Shown: positions 1 to 6,880, counted from the first letter of the stretch. The stretch: DNA of 13,579 nt from Oribacterium sp. (GCA_017940955.1 JAGAXP010000197.1:1-13579); one strand, 5' to 3'. Translations and numbers: made by a program. The notes: generated by a model from the sequence alone, not told the origin.

Positions 1-96
1 GTTGATGATTTGATCTTAAACACAATCGGTGTAGTAATTGGCGCATGTATTGTATTCTTGATTCGGAGAAAGCAGAAGAAAAACAGTTCTTTATAG
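1..96 (+). CDS. VanZ-like membrane protein, C-terminal end only
   Basis: The reading frame is open from the first base of the window and ends at TAG 94-96, giving 31 residues. The fragment begins VDDLILNTIGVVIGACIVF and ends in a basic tail (RRKQKKN). An Asp-rich D-D-L/I-I-L-N-T motif followed by a Gly-containing hydrophobic helix is typical of the last transmembrane segment of VanZ-family proteins, small membrane proteins named after the teicoplanin-resistance gene but mostly of unknown function. The rest of the gene lies outside the window, so neither its length nor its start can be judged. A strong terminator follows about 90 bases downstream, so this is probably the last gene of its transcript. 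The family call rests on a short motif and is moderately confident. Confidence 0.6.
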   Translation, partial: VDDLILNTIGVVIGACIVFLIRRKQKKNSSL

Positions 97-185
97 ACAG
101 TTGAATTCAAGTATGCCGGGATGATGCGATAGTAAGTTATTCCGGAAGTTAAAATGACATAGCATAATTGAATATTGTTACCACA

Positions 186-233
186 GACGGTGGCGATTAA
201 TCTTAATGAGATTATTCGTCCCCGTCTTTTTTT
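186..233 (+). terminator. Rho-independent terminator after the VanZ-like gene
   Basis: An 18-bp imperfect stem (186-203 with 209-226, two mismatches and one G-U pair) closes a 5-base loop and is followed directly by seven T. The GACGG...CCGTC base resembles the other terminators in this window. Confidence 0.8.
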
Positions 234-238
234 ATTTA

Positions 239-287
239 GAGCCTCTATTTTAGCTGTATGTTAAACATATATGTAAAATGGAGGCTC
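239..287 (-). terminator. Hairpin between converging genes, possible terminator of the small minus-strand gene
   Basis: GAGCCTCTATTTTA (239-252) pairs with TAAAATGGAGGCTC (274-287) through one G-U pair, and inner bases extend the stem towards a TTAA loop. It lies 19 bases past the stop of the minus-strand gene at 307-534. Neither strand has a clean T-run after it, so its role as a terminator is uncertain; it could also be a 3'-end stabilising stem. Confidence 0.35.
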
Positions 288-306
288 TTGTCAGATATTG
301 TTGACT

Positions 307-534
307 TTAGTCTTCAGTATTTGTTATTCGTTTTGCCCTTGCTGCACGTTTACGTTTTTTCCTGTTCTTGTAGGAAAACCAATATATTACGCAGTTGATC
401 AGAAAATAAACTGCATTACAAAGAAGAAAACGCACCCAGGCTACATTATGATAAAAAATAAGTGATATAATCAGGCAGCAGATTGCAAATCCTAGTGTGT
501 TTAAGGCGCTCTTTTTAAGTATAGTCAATATCAT
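307..534 (-). CDS. Small two-helix membrane protein of unknown function
   Basis: I do not recognise this family. With the start at 534 the product has 75 residues: two hydrophobic segments (about residues 10-28, and 34-53 with several aromatic residues), then a strongly basic tail (YKNRKKRKRAARAKR). This suggests a membrane protein with a positively charged cytoplasmic C-terminus. The frame stays open upstream to an ATG at 609, but the ATG at 534 is preceded by AAGGAA at 541-546 with 6-base spacing, whereas the 609 ATG has no recognisable ribosome binding site. A weak promoter-like pair lies upstream on the minus strand (TTTAGT at 646-651, TATGAT at 624-629, 16-base spacer). The gene is transcribed away from the aldo-keto reductase and converges on the VanZ-like gene. 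Its small size leaves some doubt that it is real. Confidence 0.55.
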   Translation of the reverse strand: MILTILKKSALNTLGFAICCLIISLIFYHNVAWVRFLLCNAVYFLINCVIYWFSYKNRKKRKRAARAKRITNTED

Positions 535-680
535 ATGTAATTCCTTGTTATAGGCCAAAAAATAAATTTGTAGAGACTCCTGTTTTGGCCGGATCGAAAC
601 GGTAGCCATAGAAATATCTTCAAATCATAGCGCGTATATTCTAGCACTAAATCATCACAAAACCAAAACCTAAAGAAAAA

Positions 681-707
681 ATCACAACTACATGGCGGAA
701 TTGTGAT
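681..707. promoter_or_regulatory. Inverted repeat ATCACAA-N13-TTGTGAT, possible operator
   Basis: A perfect 7-bp inverted repeat (681-687 and 701-707) lies between the divergent genes at 534 and 782. Its right arm overlaps the -35 element proposed for the aldo-keto reductase gene, which would suit a repressor site. The arms are in the opposite order to a CRP site (TGTGA-N6-TCACA), so I do not assign a regulator. Confidence 0.3.
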
Positions 708-729
708 AAAGTAAGAAGTGAAAGATAAA
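701..729 (+). promoter_or_regulatory. Possible promoter of the aldo-keto reductase/carbonic anhydrase operon
   Basis: TTGTGA (701-706) and GATAAA (724-729) are 17 bases apart, which would put the transcription start about 45 bases before the first gene. Each hexamer matches the sigma-70 consensus only partly. Confidence 0.35.
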
Positions 730-781
730 GCATTCGGAGTAAGCATCGGGCAATATTTTACAATATAAGGAGGGTCAGGAG

Positions 782-1771
782 ATGTACACTGCCGGCGAAA
801 ACAGATATGAAAAAATGGAGTACAACAGATGTGGAAATTCGGGACTGAAGCTCCCTAAGGTTTCACTGGGCCTCTGGCATAATTTCGGAGATACGGGAAA
901 TTATGAGAACATGGTCAACATGTGTACCACAGCATTCGATAACGGAATAACTCATTTTGATCTTGCCAACAACTACGGACCTCAGCCGGGTAGCGCAGAG
1001 ACCAACTTTGGGAGGATAATGAAGAATGTCTTTCCGGGTTACAGAGATGAACTGATCATTTCCACTAAGGCCGGATATGATATGTGGCCTGGACCTTACG
1101 GAAACTGGGGAAGCAGAAAATACCTGATCGCAAGTCTGGATCAGTCTCTCGTGAGAATGGGACTTGAATATGTAGATATCTTCTATCATCACAGGATGGA
1201 TCCGGAAACTCCTCTGGAGGAGACCATGGGAGCTTTGGAGCAGATTGTAAGAAGCGGTAAAGCTCTGTACGTTGGATTATCGAACTATAACGGTGAGACT
1301 CTGGAAAAAGCCTCATCAATCCTTAGTGATCTCAAGGTTCCTTTTGTCATCAATCAGAATCGTTACAGCATTCTTGACAGAACTATCGAAAAGAATGGTC
1401 TCAAGGAGAAAGCGAAGGAACTTAAGAAAGGAATCATTTGTTTTTCACCTCTTGCACAGGGACTCCTTACTGACAGGTATCTTGACGATATTCCTGCTGA
1501 CAGCAGAATCCGTACCGACGGAAGATTCCTTAAAGAAAGTACGGTAATCGAAAAGAGGGATGCAGTAAGAAGCCTTAATGAGATAGCAGCTGAGCGCGGT
1601 CAAAAGCTGTCAGAAATGGCACTTTCCTGGATTCTGAAGGATAACTGTATAACTTCGGTTCTTGTTGGCGCTTCAAGACCGGGTCAAATTTTGGATAATA
1701 TAAAGGCACTGGAGAACACCACATTTACTAAGGACGAGCTGGATAAGATTGATAGTGTATGTAATGGATGA
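782..1771 (+). CDS. gpr: Aldo-keto reductase, YghZ/L-glyceraldehyde 3-phosphate reductase type
   Basis: A cytoplasmic NADPH-dependent aldo-keto reductase of the family of E. coli YghZ (Gpr), which reduces L-glyceraldehyde 3-phosphate and other aldehydes such as methylglyoxal. The 329 residues match YghZ closely from memory: SLGLWHNFG (28-36), GITHFDLANNYGPQPGSAE (55-73), LIISTKAGYDMWPGPYG (91-107), SRKYLIASLDQSL (111-123) and FSPLAQGLL in the second half. The catalytic tetrad is visible as Asp60, Tyr65, Lys96 and His137, and the C-terminal SVLVGASRPGQ loop is the usual cofactor-binding segment. The start has AAGGAGG at 767-773, 8 bases before the ATG, and YghZ has a similar short N-terminal extension. 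The carbonic anhydrase gene follows after 39 bases with no terminator, so they are probably co-transcribed. The family is certain; the physiological substrate is not. Confidence 0.92.
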   Translation: MYTAGENRYEKMEYNRCGNSGLKLPKVSLGLWHNFGDTGNYENMVNMCTTAFDNGITHFDLANNYGPQPGSAETNFGRIMKNVFPGYRDELIISTKAGYDMWPGPYGNWGSRKYLIASLDQSLVRMGLEYVDIFYHHRMDPETPLEETMGALEQIVRSGKALYVGLSNYNGETLEKASSILSDLKVPFVINQNRYSILDRTIEKNGLKEKAKELKKGIICFSPLAQGLLTDRYLDDIPADSRIRTDGRFLKESTVIEKRDAVRSLNEIAAERGQKLSEMALSWILKDNCITSVLVGASRPGQILDNIKALENTTFTKDELDKIDSVCNG

Positions 1772-1810
1772 GAGAAATCGCCAAACCAAAGTTCATGGAG
1801 GTAAATGAAT

Positions 1811-2386
1811 ATGACCGATAAAATCAATATGTCTGCGGACAAAGCATTGGAACGACTTAAAAATGGCAATAAAAAATACGTTGAGACCGGACTTAGCACC
1901 GGTGATGTATCCTCCTCAGTCAGGTTAAAAACTTCAGGTCATGGGCAGGAACCCTTTGCTGTTGTTGTGACCTGTTCAGATTCGAGAGTAATCCCTGAAA
2001 CCATTTTTTCGGCAGGAATAGGAGAATTGTTTGTCATCCGTGTTGCGGGCAATGTTATCGACGATCATCAGCTGGGAAGTATTGAATATGCCGCAAGCCA
2101 TCTGGGCGCCAGGCTTATCGTGATCATGGGGCATACAAATTGCGGAGCCATCGGTGCTGCCTTCCATCCCGATGATGATAACAAGTATATCAGATATATA
2201 CTTCATGAAATACGTTATGCTATAGGCGATGAAACAGATCCGGAAAAGGCCTGCATACTGAATGTTAAGCATAGCATTGAGACTGTAGAAGAAAGTCTGG
2301 AGATAATAAAAGAAGAACATGAGCACAGCCTGAAGGTGGTTGGCGCAGTTTACCATATCGATACAGGTGTGGTGGAGTTCTTGTGA
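1811..2386 (+). CDS. Beta-class carbonic anhydrase
   Basis: A zinc enzyme interconverting CO2 and bicarbonate, likely supplying bicarbonate to carboxylases or helping with pH balance. In the 191-residue product the zinc site is complete: Cys55-Ser-Asp57-Ser-Arg59 (TCSDSR) and GHTNCGA with His108 and Cys111. The intervening VIRVAGNVI and GSIEYAASHLG segments are typical of the family, and length matches bacterial beta-CAs. Two in-frame ATGs exist, at 1805 and 1811. The GGAGG at 1797-1801 is only 3 bases from the first but 9 from the second, so I use 1811. The aldo-keto reductase gene ends 39 bases upstream and a terminator follows 20 bases downstream, so this closes a two-gene operon. I leave the symbol blank because the cynT/can/mtcA names are used loosely for this family. 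Confidence 0.93.
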   Translation: MTDKINMSADKALERLKNGNKKYVETGLSTGDVSSSVRLKTSGHGQEPFAVVVTCSDSRVIPETIFSAGIGELFVIRVAGNVIDDHQLGSIEYAASHLGARLIVIMGHTNCGAIGAAFHPDDDNKYIRYILHEIRYAIGDETDPEKACILNVKHSIETVEESLEIIKEEHEHSLKVVGAVYHIDTGVVEFL

Positions 2387-2406
2387 CAGACATATACGCG
2401 ATTTAC

Positions 2407-2429
2407 GGACCGTCGGGGACGGTTCTTTT
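2407..2429 (+). terminator. Short terminator hairpin after the carbonic anhydrase gene
   Basis: GGACCGTC (2407-2414) and GACGGTTC (2418-2425) form an 8-bp stem with one G-U pair over a GGG loop, followed by TTTT. The segment GGGGACGGTTCT is identical to part of the perfect palindrome at 11551-11596, and GAGAA follows a few bases later, so this looks like a decayed copy of the same hairpin family. Confidence 0.6.
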
Positions 2430-2456
2430 CGACGAGAATTATCTCAGATATTTTTT

Positions 2457-2500
2457 CAAAAACTTAAAGGACCGGTGCTTAACTAAAAGAACCGGTCCTT
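2457..2500 (-). terminator. Terminator of the minus-strand ATPase gene
   Basis: AAGGACCGGT (2467-2476) and ACCGGTCCTT (2491-2500) form a perfect 10-bp stem with a 14-base loop. Read on the minus strand it starts 4 bases after the ATPase stop codon and is followed by TAAGTTTTTG, as expected of a Rho-independent terminator. Confidence 0.7.
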
Positions 2501-2504
2501 ATTA

Positions 2505-3929
2505 CTATGGTTCAAACAAATCATCCATTGTAATGACGTTTGAAATATGTTCAGTGTGAGCCGTGCCGGAAAGTCCCATTGCTGATATCATTACTATTTT
2601 TAAAGCATCTTTTGTCCCGGTTTTCTGCTGATAGATATCTCTTTTTCGTATAAGCGATAAATCAACATCCTTTGTCATCACAAATGGGTGCTCGGTACAT
2701 TTAATCTCACATATATTTGTGATTTTGTCGGCCCGTTCAATGACCAGATCAATCTGAACACTATCTTTTTGTTCGAGATTGCTCCAAGGGAAAGACGAAG
2801 TTTTCACCCCGGAGATACCAAGAGCTTTTTTTATCTGAGCAATGTGAAACCAACATAAGGTTTCAAAAGCATGGCCTCTCCAATTTGAGTAGGCACCTGT
2901 GTTTGATATCAGGTCATCATAGCAGCTAAGTTTATTATCTTGTGACAGGAAATGGTAATGAAACATCAGAAATGGGTCAACAAGCTGCAGATAAAGAGGG
3001 TTTCCAGATTCATAATTCCGTTTGTATTCGGCTATATAACCGCATTTTACCAAGTCTTCAGTGGCTCTTGAAAATGAACCGACAGACACATTCAGTTCAG
3101 TCTGACAGTCAGATTTTTTCATCCCGTACAGATGCTGAGAAAGAAGATGTAATATATTTTCATATATCGGAGATTTTTTGAGTGTGGCCTCCAGTAATCT
3201 GATTGTTTCGTCTTTTAGTATTGCGGATTGACGAAATAGTAGTCTGTCAATGTTTTGTCCGAAACTTTCATCACCATTCAATAAATCCATAAAATACGGC
3301 AAGCCACCGAATACCATTTGACATTCTAGTATTTGCTCTCGTGACCATCCAAATTCTCTATCCTTAAAAAATGATTCAGATTCCGCTAGGCTGAACGGTT
3401 TAAGAAATATTTGTGCTGTAACTCTATGATATAAACTGCCGGTGTTGTCAATGACGTTTTTAATAATCCACGAGGTGGCAGAACCGCACATTATAAATAA
3501 GATATCTCCGTGCTGTGTGCCGCATCTGTTCCAGAATTCTTCAAATGCCAAAAGAAAGTCGGATCTTGCAGTGGCAAACCAGGGGAATTCATCAAAGAAA
3601 ACTATTTTTTTATTATGTGGTGAAAGTATAATGTTCTCTCCGGATAGTATTTCCTCTAATCTTGAAAAAGTTTCAAACCAATCTTTTGGAGTGGAATTAG
3701 TCTTGGCACCGGCTGCAATAAGTCTTTGGTTAAAAGCTTTAAGCTGTTGGCGGGTATTACCTTTTTCCAGTCCGGTAGCCCGGAAGGCAAAGTAATCCCC
3801 GAAGGTCTGTTCAACTAAAAAAGTTTTGCCAACACGTCTTCTGCCATAAACACATACCAGCTCGGATTTACCTGATCTATCACATTGCTCCAATTCTCTT
3901 TTTTCAAGCTTTCTACCTATGATTTTCAT
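2505..3929 (-). CDS. AAA ATPase with DUF234 nuclease-like C-terminal domain
   Basis: A 474-residue protein of the 'archaeal ATPase plus DUF234' class, common in archaea and anaerobic bacteria and of unknown role. Visible features: Walker A GRRRVGKT at 29-36, Walker B IVFFDEF at 109-115 with Asp113-Glu114, a sensor-like FIMCGSATS at 145-153, then a helical/winged-helix region (about 255-305). The C-terminal part has Glu356 (HAFETLCW), Asp394 (QIDLVIE) and Glu408-Ile-Lys410 (ICEIKCTE), the spacing of a PD-(D/E)xK nuclease-fold site. The frame stays open to an ATG at 3986, but that codon lies upstream of the -10 box of a good promoter (3969-3996). The ATG at 3929 has AAGGG with 8-base spacing, and its product begins MKIIGRKLEKREL, the usual family start. 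It is a single-gene transcript beside the cas3 relic, which may be coincidence. Confidence 0.85.
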   Translation of the reverse strand: MKIIGRKLEKRELEQCDRSGKSELVCVYGRRRVGKTFLVEQTFGDYFAFRATGLEKGNTRQQLKAFNQRLIAAGAKTNSTPKDWFETFSRLEEILSGENIILSPHNKKIVFFDEFPWFATARSDFLLAFEEFWNRCGTQHGDILFIMCGSATSWIIKNVIDNTGSLYHRVTAQIFLKPFSLAESESFFKDREFGWSREQILECQMVFGGLPYFMDLLNGDESFGQNIDRLLFRQSAILKDETIRLLEATLKKSPIYENILHLLSQHLYGMKKSDCQTELNVSVGSFSRATEDLVKCGYIAEYKRNYESGNPLYLQLVDPFLMFHYHFLSQDNKLSCYDDLISNTGAYSNWRGHAFETLCWFHIAQIKKALGISGVKTSSFPWSNLEQKDSVQIDLVIERADKITNICEIKCTEHPFVMTKDVDLSLIRKRDIYQQKTGTKDALKIVMISAMGLSGTAHTEHISNVITMDDLFEP

Positions 3930-3968
3930 CTTGTTCACCCTTAATTGAAAAATTATGTCCCTATAAGG

Positions 3969-3996
3969 ATTATACAAAAATTCCAAAAATAAGCAA
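3969..3996 (-). promoter_or_regulatory. Promoter of the ATPase gene
   Basis: On the minus strand TTGCTT (3991-3996) and a perfect TATAAT (3969-3974) are separated by 16 bases. The expected transcription start lies about 30 bases before the ATG at 3929, which supports that start over the upstream one at 3986. Confidence 0.6.
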
Positions 3997-4345
3997 TAAT
4001 TGCGAGATAAATGGAGAAATCTTTATAAAAAAGGCGAAAACCTCCAAATATATGAGCTTTATTCAATATTTTAGTTTTACAAACAATCCAAACGTGTGTT
4101 TACGTACATTTTTTTGCATGTTCAATGATGTAGAGTTTAATCATAAGAAAAGGGATAACAAGTATCTTTGTAGCACGTGACAAAACTATATAATTTGCTG
4201 AATTTATACACAATTAATGAGATAATATACATAAGATTTTTTGGTCGTGAAATATCTAATATGTTGTTGTTGAATCACAGAACGGACACTTTACTTCTTC
4301 GGAAAAATAATAATGGGATTTTGAAGTTGCATCGGAGGAAAAAGG
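3997..4345. other. AT-rich intergenic region before the cas3 relic
   Basis: I see no convincing gene in this stretch. A frame that opens with GTG at 4177 lacks a ribosome binding site and overlaps the relic in another frame. A perfect TATAAT at 4187-4192 with TTTGTA about 16 bases upstream may be the former cas operon promoter. I found no CRISPR repeat units here. Confidence 0.4.
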
Positions 4346-4504
4346 ATGTATCTTGCACATATTACGGAAGATGGAAGAGAACAATTAGTTAAGGAACATC
4401 TTGAAAATACTGCGAAAAAGGCGGCCGATTTTGCTGAGCCTTTTCATCAAGAAAAACATGCATATATGGCGGGCTTAATGATTGAATATTTATCACATGG
4501 TTAA
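4346..4504 (+). pseudogene. cas3: N-terminal remnant of CRISPR-associated Cas3 (type I-C-like HD region)
   Basis: This 52-codon frame has an excellent ribosome binding site (GGAGG at 4334-4338, 7 bases before the ATG) and begins MYLAHITEDGREQLVKEHL, then AKKAADFAEPFHQEKHAYMAGLM. This matches the start of type I-C Cas3 proteins, where Y-I/L-A-H-I, K-E-H-L and A-G-L-L/M come before the catalytic H-D-I-G-K motif of the HD nuclease. Here the frame breaks exactly at that point: AGLM is followed by IEYLSHG and a stop, so the HD pair, the whole helicase and all other cas genes are missing. It cannot act as Cas3. I infer a deletion or decay near 4475-4495. Its stop TAA (4502-4504) overlaps the first ATG of the next gene, so it could now serve as an upstream coupling ORF. 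The homology is from memory of the family, not from a search. Confidence 0.72.
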
Positions 4505-5171
4505 TAAATGCATTATGGTTTCAAAAAATAAAAAGGATACAGACAGAGTAATTATCATATTTGGAATCGTTTTGCTGCTGATGGAGATATGGAAGCAACT
4601 TATGATATGGAAAGTTGAGTTTGGCGGGAGCTATGAGATATGGTATTTTCCTTTTCAGCTTTGCTCTATGCCTATGTACCTTTGCCTTATGTATGCGGCT
4701 TTGGCAGGTCATAAAAGTACTGAAAGATTCAGAGCAGAGATTCTTACTTTCATACGCGATTACGGATTTCTTGGTGGTATTATGGCGCTCATCGTGCATG
4801 ACGGACTCATACACCCGGGGTACGCTGCATTGACAGCCCATGGATTTATATGGCATGTGCTTATGCTGGTGCTGTCTCTGTATATCACGTTTAATGGTTT
4901 AGCACTTCCGGGAATCTCCGGATTTGTAAGTACACTTCCACTTTTTCTGATTCTTTCGAGCATGGCAGAGATAATAAATGTTATCTTCCATGAGCTGGGT
5001 GATTGCGATATGTTCTACATTTCCCCATATCATAACAGTTCTCAGATTGTATTCAGGGATATAGATGCCATAACGGGCAGACCGCTGGGGATCATAATTT
5101 ATCTTATTTCGATGTGCATCGGAGCACTCGCGATTCATTTTATCCTGGATACGATATACAAAAAAATATAA
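4497..5171 (+). CDS. YwaF/TIGR02206-like integral membrane protein, probably shortened at the N-terminus
   Basis: A 224-residue polytopic membrane protein with about six hydrophobic helices. The motif YFPFQLCSMPMYLCL resembles the conserved 'LPLHLC' segment of the YwaF/TIGR02206 family, whose function is unknown. Family members usually have an N-terminal helix and a short motif before the segment RVIIIFGIVLLLMEIWKQ. Here that first part seems absent, because only about 17 residues precede this helix. No ribosome binding site is visible at the ATG of 4497, at the ATG of 4515, or at a TTG at 4482; a stop codon at 4479-4481 closes the frame upstream. The 4497 ATG overlaps the stop of the cas3 relic (ATGGTTAA), so reading may depend on translational coupling. 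The start is uncertain and the gene may be a non-functional remnant of the same deletion. Confidence 0.6.
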   Translation: MVNKCIMVSKNKKDTDRVIIIFGIVLLLMEIWKQLMIWKVEFGGSYEIWYFPFQLCSMPMYLCLMYAALAGHKSTERFRAEILTFIRDYGFLGGIMALIVHDGLIHPGYAALTAHGFIWHVLMLVLSLYITFNGLALPGISGFVSTLPLFLILSSMAEIINVIFHELGDCDMFYISPYHNSSQIVFRDIDAITGRPLGIIIYLISMCIGALAIHFILDTIYKKI

Positions 5172-5177
5172 GAAAAA

Positions 5178-5206
5178 TTGGTAAAAAAGATGTATAATGG
5201 TACAAT
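5178..5206 (+). promoter_or_regulatory. Probable promoter of the FabG-type gene
   Basis: TTGGTA (5178-5183) and TACAAT (5201-5206) have a 17-base spacer and sit just past the membrane protein stop codon. A second -10-like TATAAT overlaps at 5193-5198 but has no good -35 partner. Confidence 0.5.
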
Positions 5207-5239
5207 GTTAATAAATAAACGATCTTAAGGAGGCCTAAT

Positions 5240-5995
5240 ATGGCAAAAACAGCAATAATCACCGGAGGTTCACGTGGTATAGGAAAGGCAATGGCTCTTA
5301 AGCTTGGAGAGCTTGGCTATGATGTAGTCATTAACTACGTAAGTGAGTCTTCAAAGGCAAAGTCAGAGGAAATCGCAGAGCAGCTTAAGAAGGATTACGG
5401 CGTAGATTCTCTGGTTGTAAGAGCAGATGTCAGCAAGTACGAGGACTGTGAGGCTCTCGTTAAGGCTGCGGTTGACAAGTTCGGTGAGAACATCGACGTT
5501 CTCGTAAACAACGCAGGTATCACCAACAACTGTAACTGGATAGACATTACCCACGAGCAGTATGAGAAGGTTATCGCAACCAATCTTATGAGCCTTTTAC
5601 ATATGACTCATCTGGTTCTTCCTCACATGATCAACCACTCCGACAAGGAGCATCAGGCAATGATCGTAAACATCTCATCAGTTGGCGGACTTACAGGTGT
5701 TATCAACCAGGCAGATTACTGCGCAGCCAAGTCCGGCGTTATCGGTCTCACCAGAGCCCTTGCACTTGAGTTTGCAGGAAGAGGCATACGTGCCAATGCC
5801 ATCGCTCCGGGCATGATCATGACAGATATGCTTCGCGGCGTTAACCAGGACGAGCTCAATGCTCTTGCCGGAACAATTCCTGAGGGATATATCGGTGACG
5901 TTTCCGATATCGCAGGTGCCCTTGAGTATATCCTTAAGGCTCCTTATCTCACAGGTCAGGTTATCTCACCTAACGGTGGATTTGTGCTTCAGTAA
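5240..5995 (+). CDS. fabG: Short-chain dehydrogenase/reductase, FabG-type 3-oxoacyl-ACP reductase
   Basis: A classical 251-residue SDR enzyme, most like the NADPH-dependent 3-oxoacyl-ACP reductase of fatty acid synthesis, or an acetoacetyl-CoA reductase (PhaB). Visible motifs: nucleotide-binding TGGSRGIG at 8-15, the D-V segment at 63-64, NNAG at 90-93, and the catalytic tetrad Asn115, Ser147, Tyr160 and Lys164 (YCAAK). The C-terminus keeps the LTGQVISPNGG pattern. AAGGAGG at 5227-5233 lies 6 bases before the ATG. The gene has its own promoter and is followed by a terminator, so it is monocistronic; it is not next to fab genes. That isolation means the true substrate could be a different 3-oxoacyl or hydroxy compound. 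The family is certain; the FabG name is a best guess. Confidence 0.85.
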   Translation: MAKTAIITGGSRGIGKAMALKLGELGYDVVINYVSESSKAKSEEIAEQLKKDYGVDSLVVRADVSKYEDCEALVKAAVDKFGENIDVLVNNAGITNNCNWIDITHEQYEKVIATNLMSLLHMTHLVLPHMINHSDKEHQAMIVNISSVGGLTGVINQADYCAAKSGVIGLTRALALEFAGRGIRANAIAPGMIMTDMLRGVNQDELNALAGTIPEGYIGDVSDIAGALEYILKAPYLTGQVISPNGGFVLQ

Positions 5996-6005
5996 AAAAC
6001 AGATA

Positions 6006-6064
6006 GTCCGTGTTTACGGACATTTAACGGGGGAGGGTTCTCGAGTGAGAACCCTCCCTTATTA
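6006..6064 (+). terminator. Tandem hairpins ending the FabG-type transcript
   Basis: A small hairpin, GTCCGT-GTTT-ACGGAC (6006-6021), is followed by a strong one: GGGAGGGTTCTC (6031-6042) paired with GAGAACCCTCCC (6047-6058) over a GAGT loop, then TTATT. The T-run is weak. The stem differs from the one at 6802-6836 by a paired C-to-G and G-to-C change, so the structure is conserved. Confidence 0.75.
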
Positions 6065-6153
6065 GTGTTTATATAAAACCGGAACGTCGCCGATATAAAT
6101 GTTAGAGACAAGAAGTTCGTGATTTTTTGTATATCAGATTTCAGGAGGTAAAC

Positions 6154-6783
6154 ATGCGAAGTAAAAATTTTAAAGCACTTAGATTTGCGGTTGTTCTGGC
6201 TCTTATCATGTCAATTTTATCTATTACGTCATTTGCCGGATATTGGGTAGATGATGACTTTGGCGACTGGTACTATATCGGCGATAATGGATATCCTGTG
6301 ACCGATAGATGGGTTGGCAATTATTATCTTGGCAGTACCGGTAAAATGCTTGTGAACTCATGGACACCGGACGGATATTATGTGGGTTATGATGGGGAAT
6401 GGGATCATCAGCCGTCACGATACTCGGGCGGTTACAGTAGTTCAAGCAGCAGTTCTTCATATGTAACTACATCAGGAACATACTATGGTTCCTTATATGA
6501 CAGTGGCTATGGTATAACACATCTGGACTCTGTTTCGATCAGTGGTGATGTTCTGACAGTTACAGGTACCCTGGCTTATTATCCTGGTGATAATTGGGAG
6601 AACACGACTCAGATGAGTTACGGTACATATCAGTTTAAACTTAACGGTCAAACCAGGTATGGTGAAGGTGATGAAGAAGGTTTTCATGCTATGAGTAAAT
6701 CAGATTTTATATACAGCACCGGACCGGTTCTGTATATAACAGTTGCAAATGGAGTTGCAACGGAGCTTTGTTACGGAGCTTGA
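6154..6783 (+). CDS. Secreted protein with cell-wall-binding-like repeats and an unknown C-terminal domain
   Basis: A 209-residue exported protein. Residues 1-28 form a Sec signal peptide: basic start (MRSKNFKALR), hydrophobic core, probable cleavage after SFA (28). Residues 29-82 contain Trp/Tyr/Gly-rich motifs (YWVDDDFGDWYYIGDNGYP, RWVGNYYLGSTGKML, WTPDGYYVGYDGEW) like the choline-binding or cell-wall-binding repeats that anchor surface proteins in Firmicutes. A Ser-rich linker at 95-102 joins this to a region of about 100 residues (107-209) with predicted beta character that I do not recognise. The frame is open from a TTG at 6127, but the ATG at 6154 has AGGAGG at 6143-6148, 5 bases away, and gives a clean signal peptide. 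It is a single-gene unit between two terminators. Substrate and role are unknown; an envelope-associated lipocalin-like or adhesive function would be speculation. Confidence 0.75.
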   Translation: MRSKNFKALRFAVVLALIMSILSITSFAGYWVDDDFGDWYYIGDNGYPVTDRWVGNYYLGSTGKMLVNSWTPDGYYVGYDGEWDHQPSRYSGGYSSSSSSSSYVTTSGTYYGSLYDSGYGITHLDSVSISGDVLTVTGTLAYYPGDNWENTTQMSYGTYQFKLNGQTRYGEGDEEGFHAMSKSDFIYSTGPVLYITVANGVATELCYGA

Positions 6784-6801
6784 TAAACGATTCTGATAAT
6801 T

Positions 6802-6839
6802 AAAATGGACGGTTCTCATTGAGAACCGTCCATTTTTTT
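6802..6839 (+). terminator. Strong Rho-independent terminator of the secreted protein gene
   Basis: A perfect 16-bp stem, AAAATGGACGGTTCTC (6802-6817) with 6821-6836, closes an ATT loop and runs into seven consecutive T (6833-6839). It belongs to the hairpin family with the GGACGGTTCTC core. Confidence 0.92.
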
Positions 6840-6880
6840 GTTAAATCTCCTCTTATGGCTTATGATTTATAAGAATAATA

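Noticed and set aside
863..1319. Minus-strand frames opposite the aldo-keto reductase gene
   Set aside because: They are antisense shadows of a clear gene, without ribosome binding sites or recognisable features.
3442..3795. 117-residue plus-strand frame inside the ATPase gene
   Set aside because: Antisense shadow of the Walker-motif coding strand; no supporting signals.
3930..3986. Longer N-terminus for the minus-strand ATPase (ATG at 3986)
   Set aside because: That ATG lies upstream of the -10 box of the best promoter, and the ATG at 3929 has a good ribosome binding site and matches the family start.
3997..4345. CRISPR array or leader next to the cas3 relic
   Set aside because: No repeated 28-37-base units are visible on either strand; only AT-rich sequence remains.
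4177..4392. 71-residue plus-strand frame starting with GTG before the cas3 relic
   Set aside because: No ribosome binding site, no recognisable composition, and it overlaps the well-supported relic frame, which has a strong ribosome binding site.
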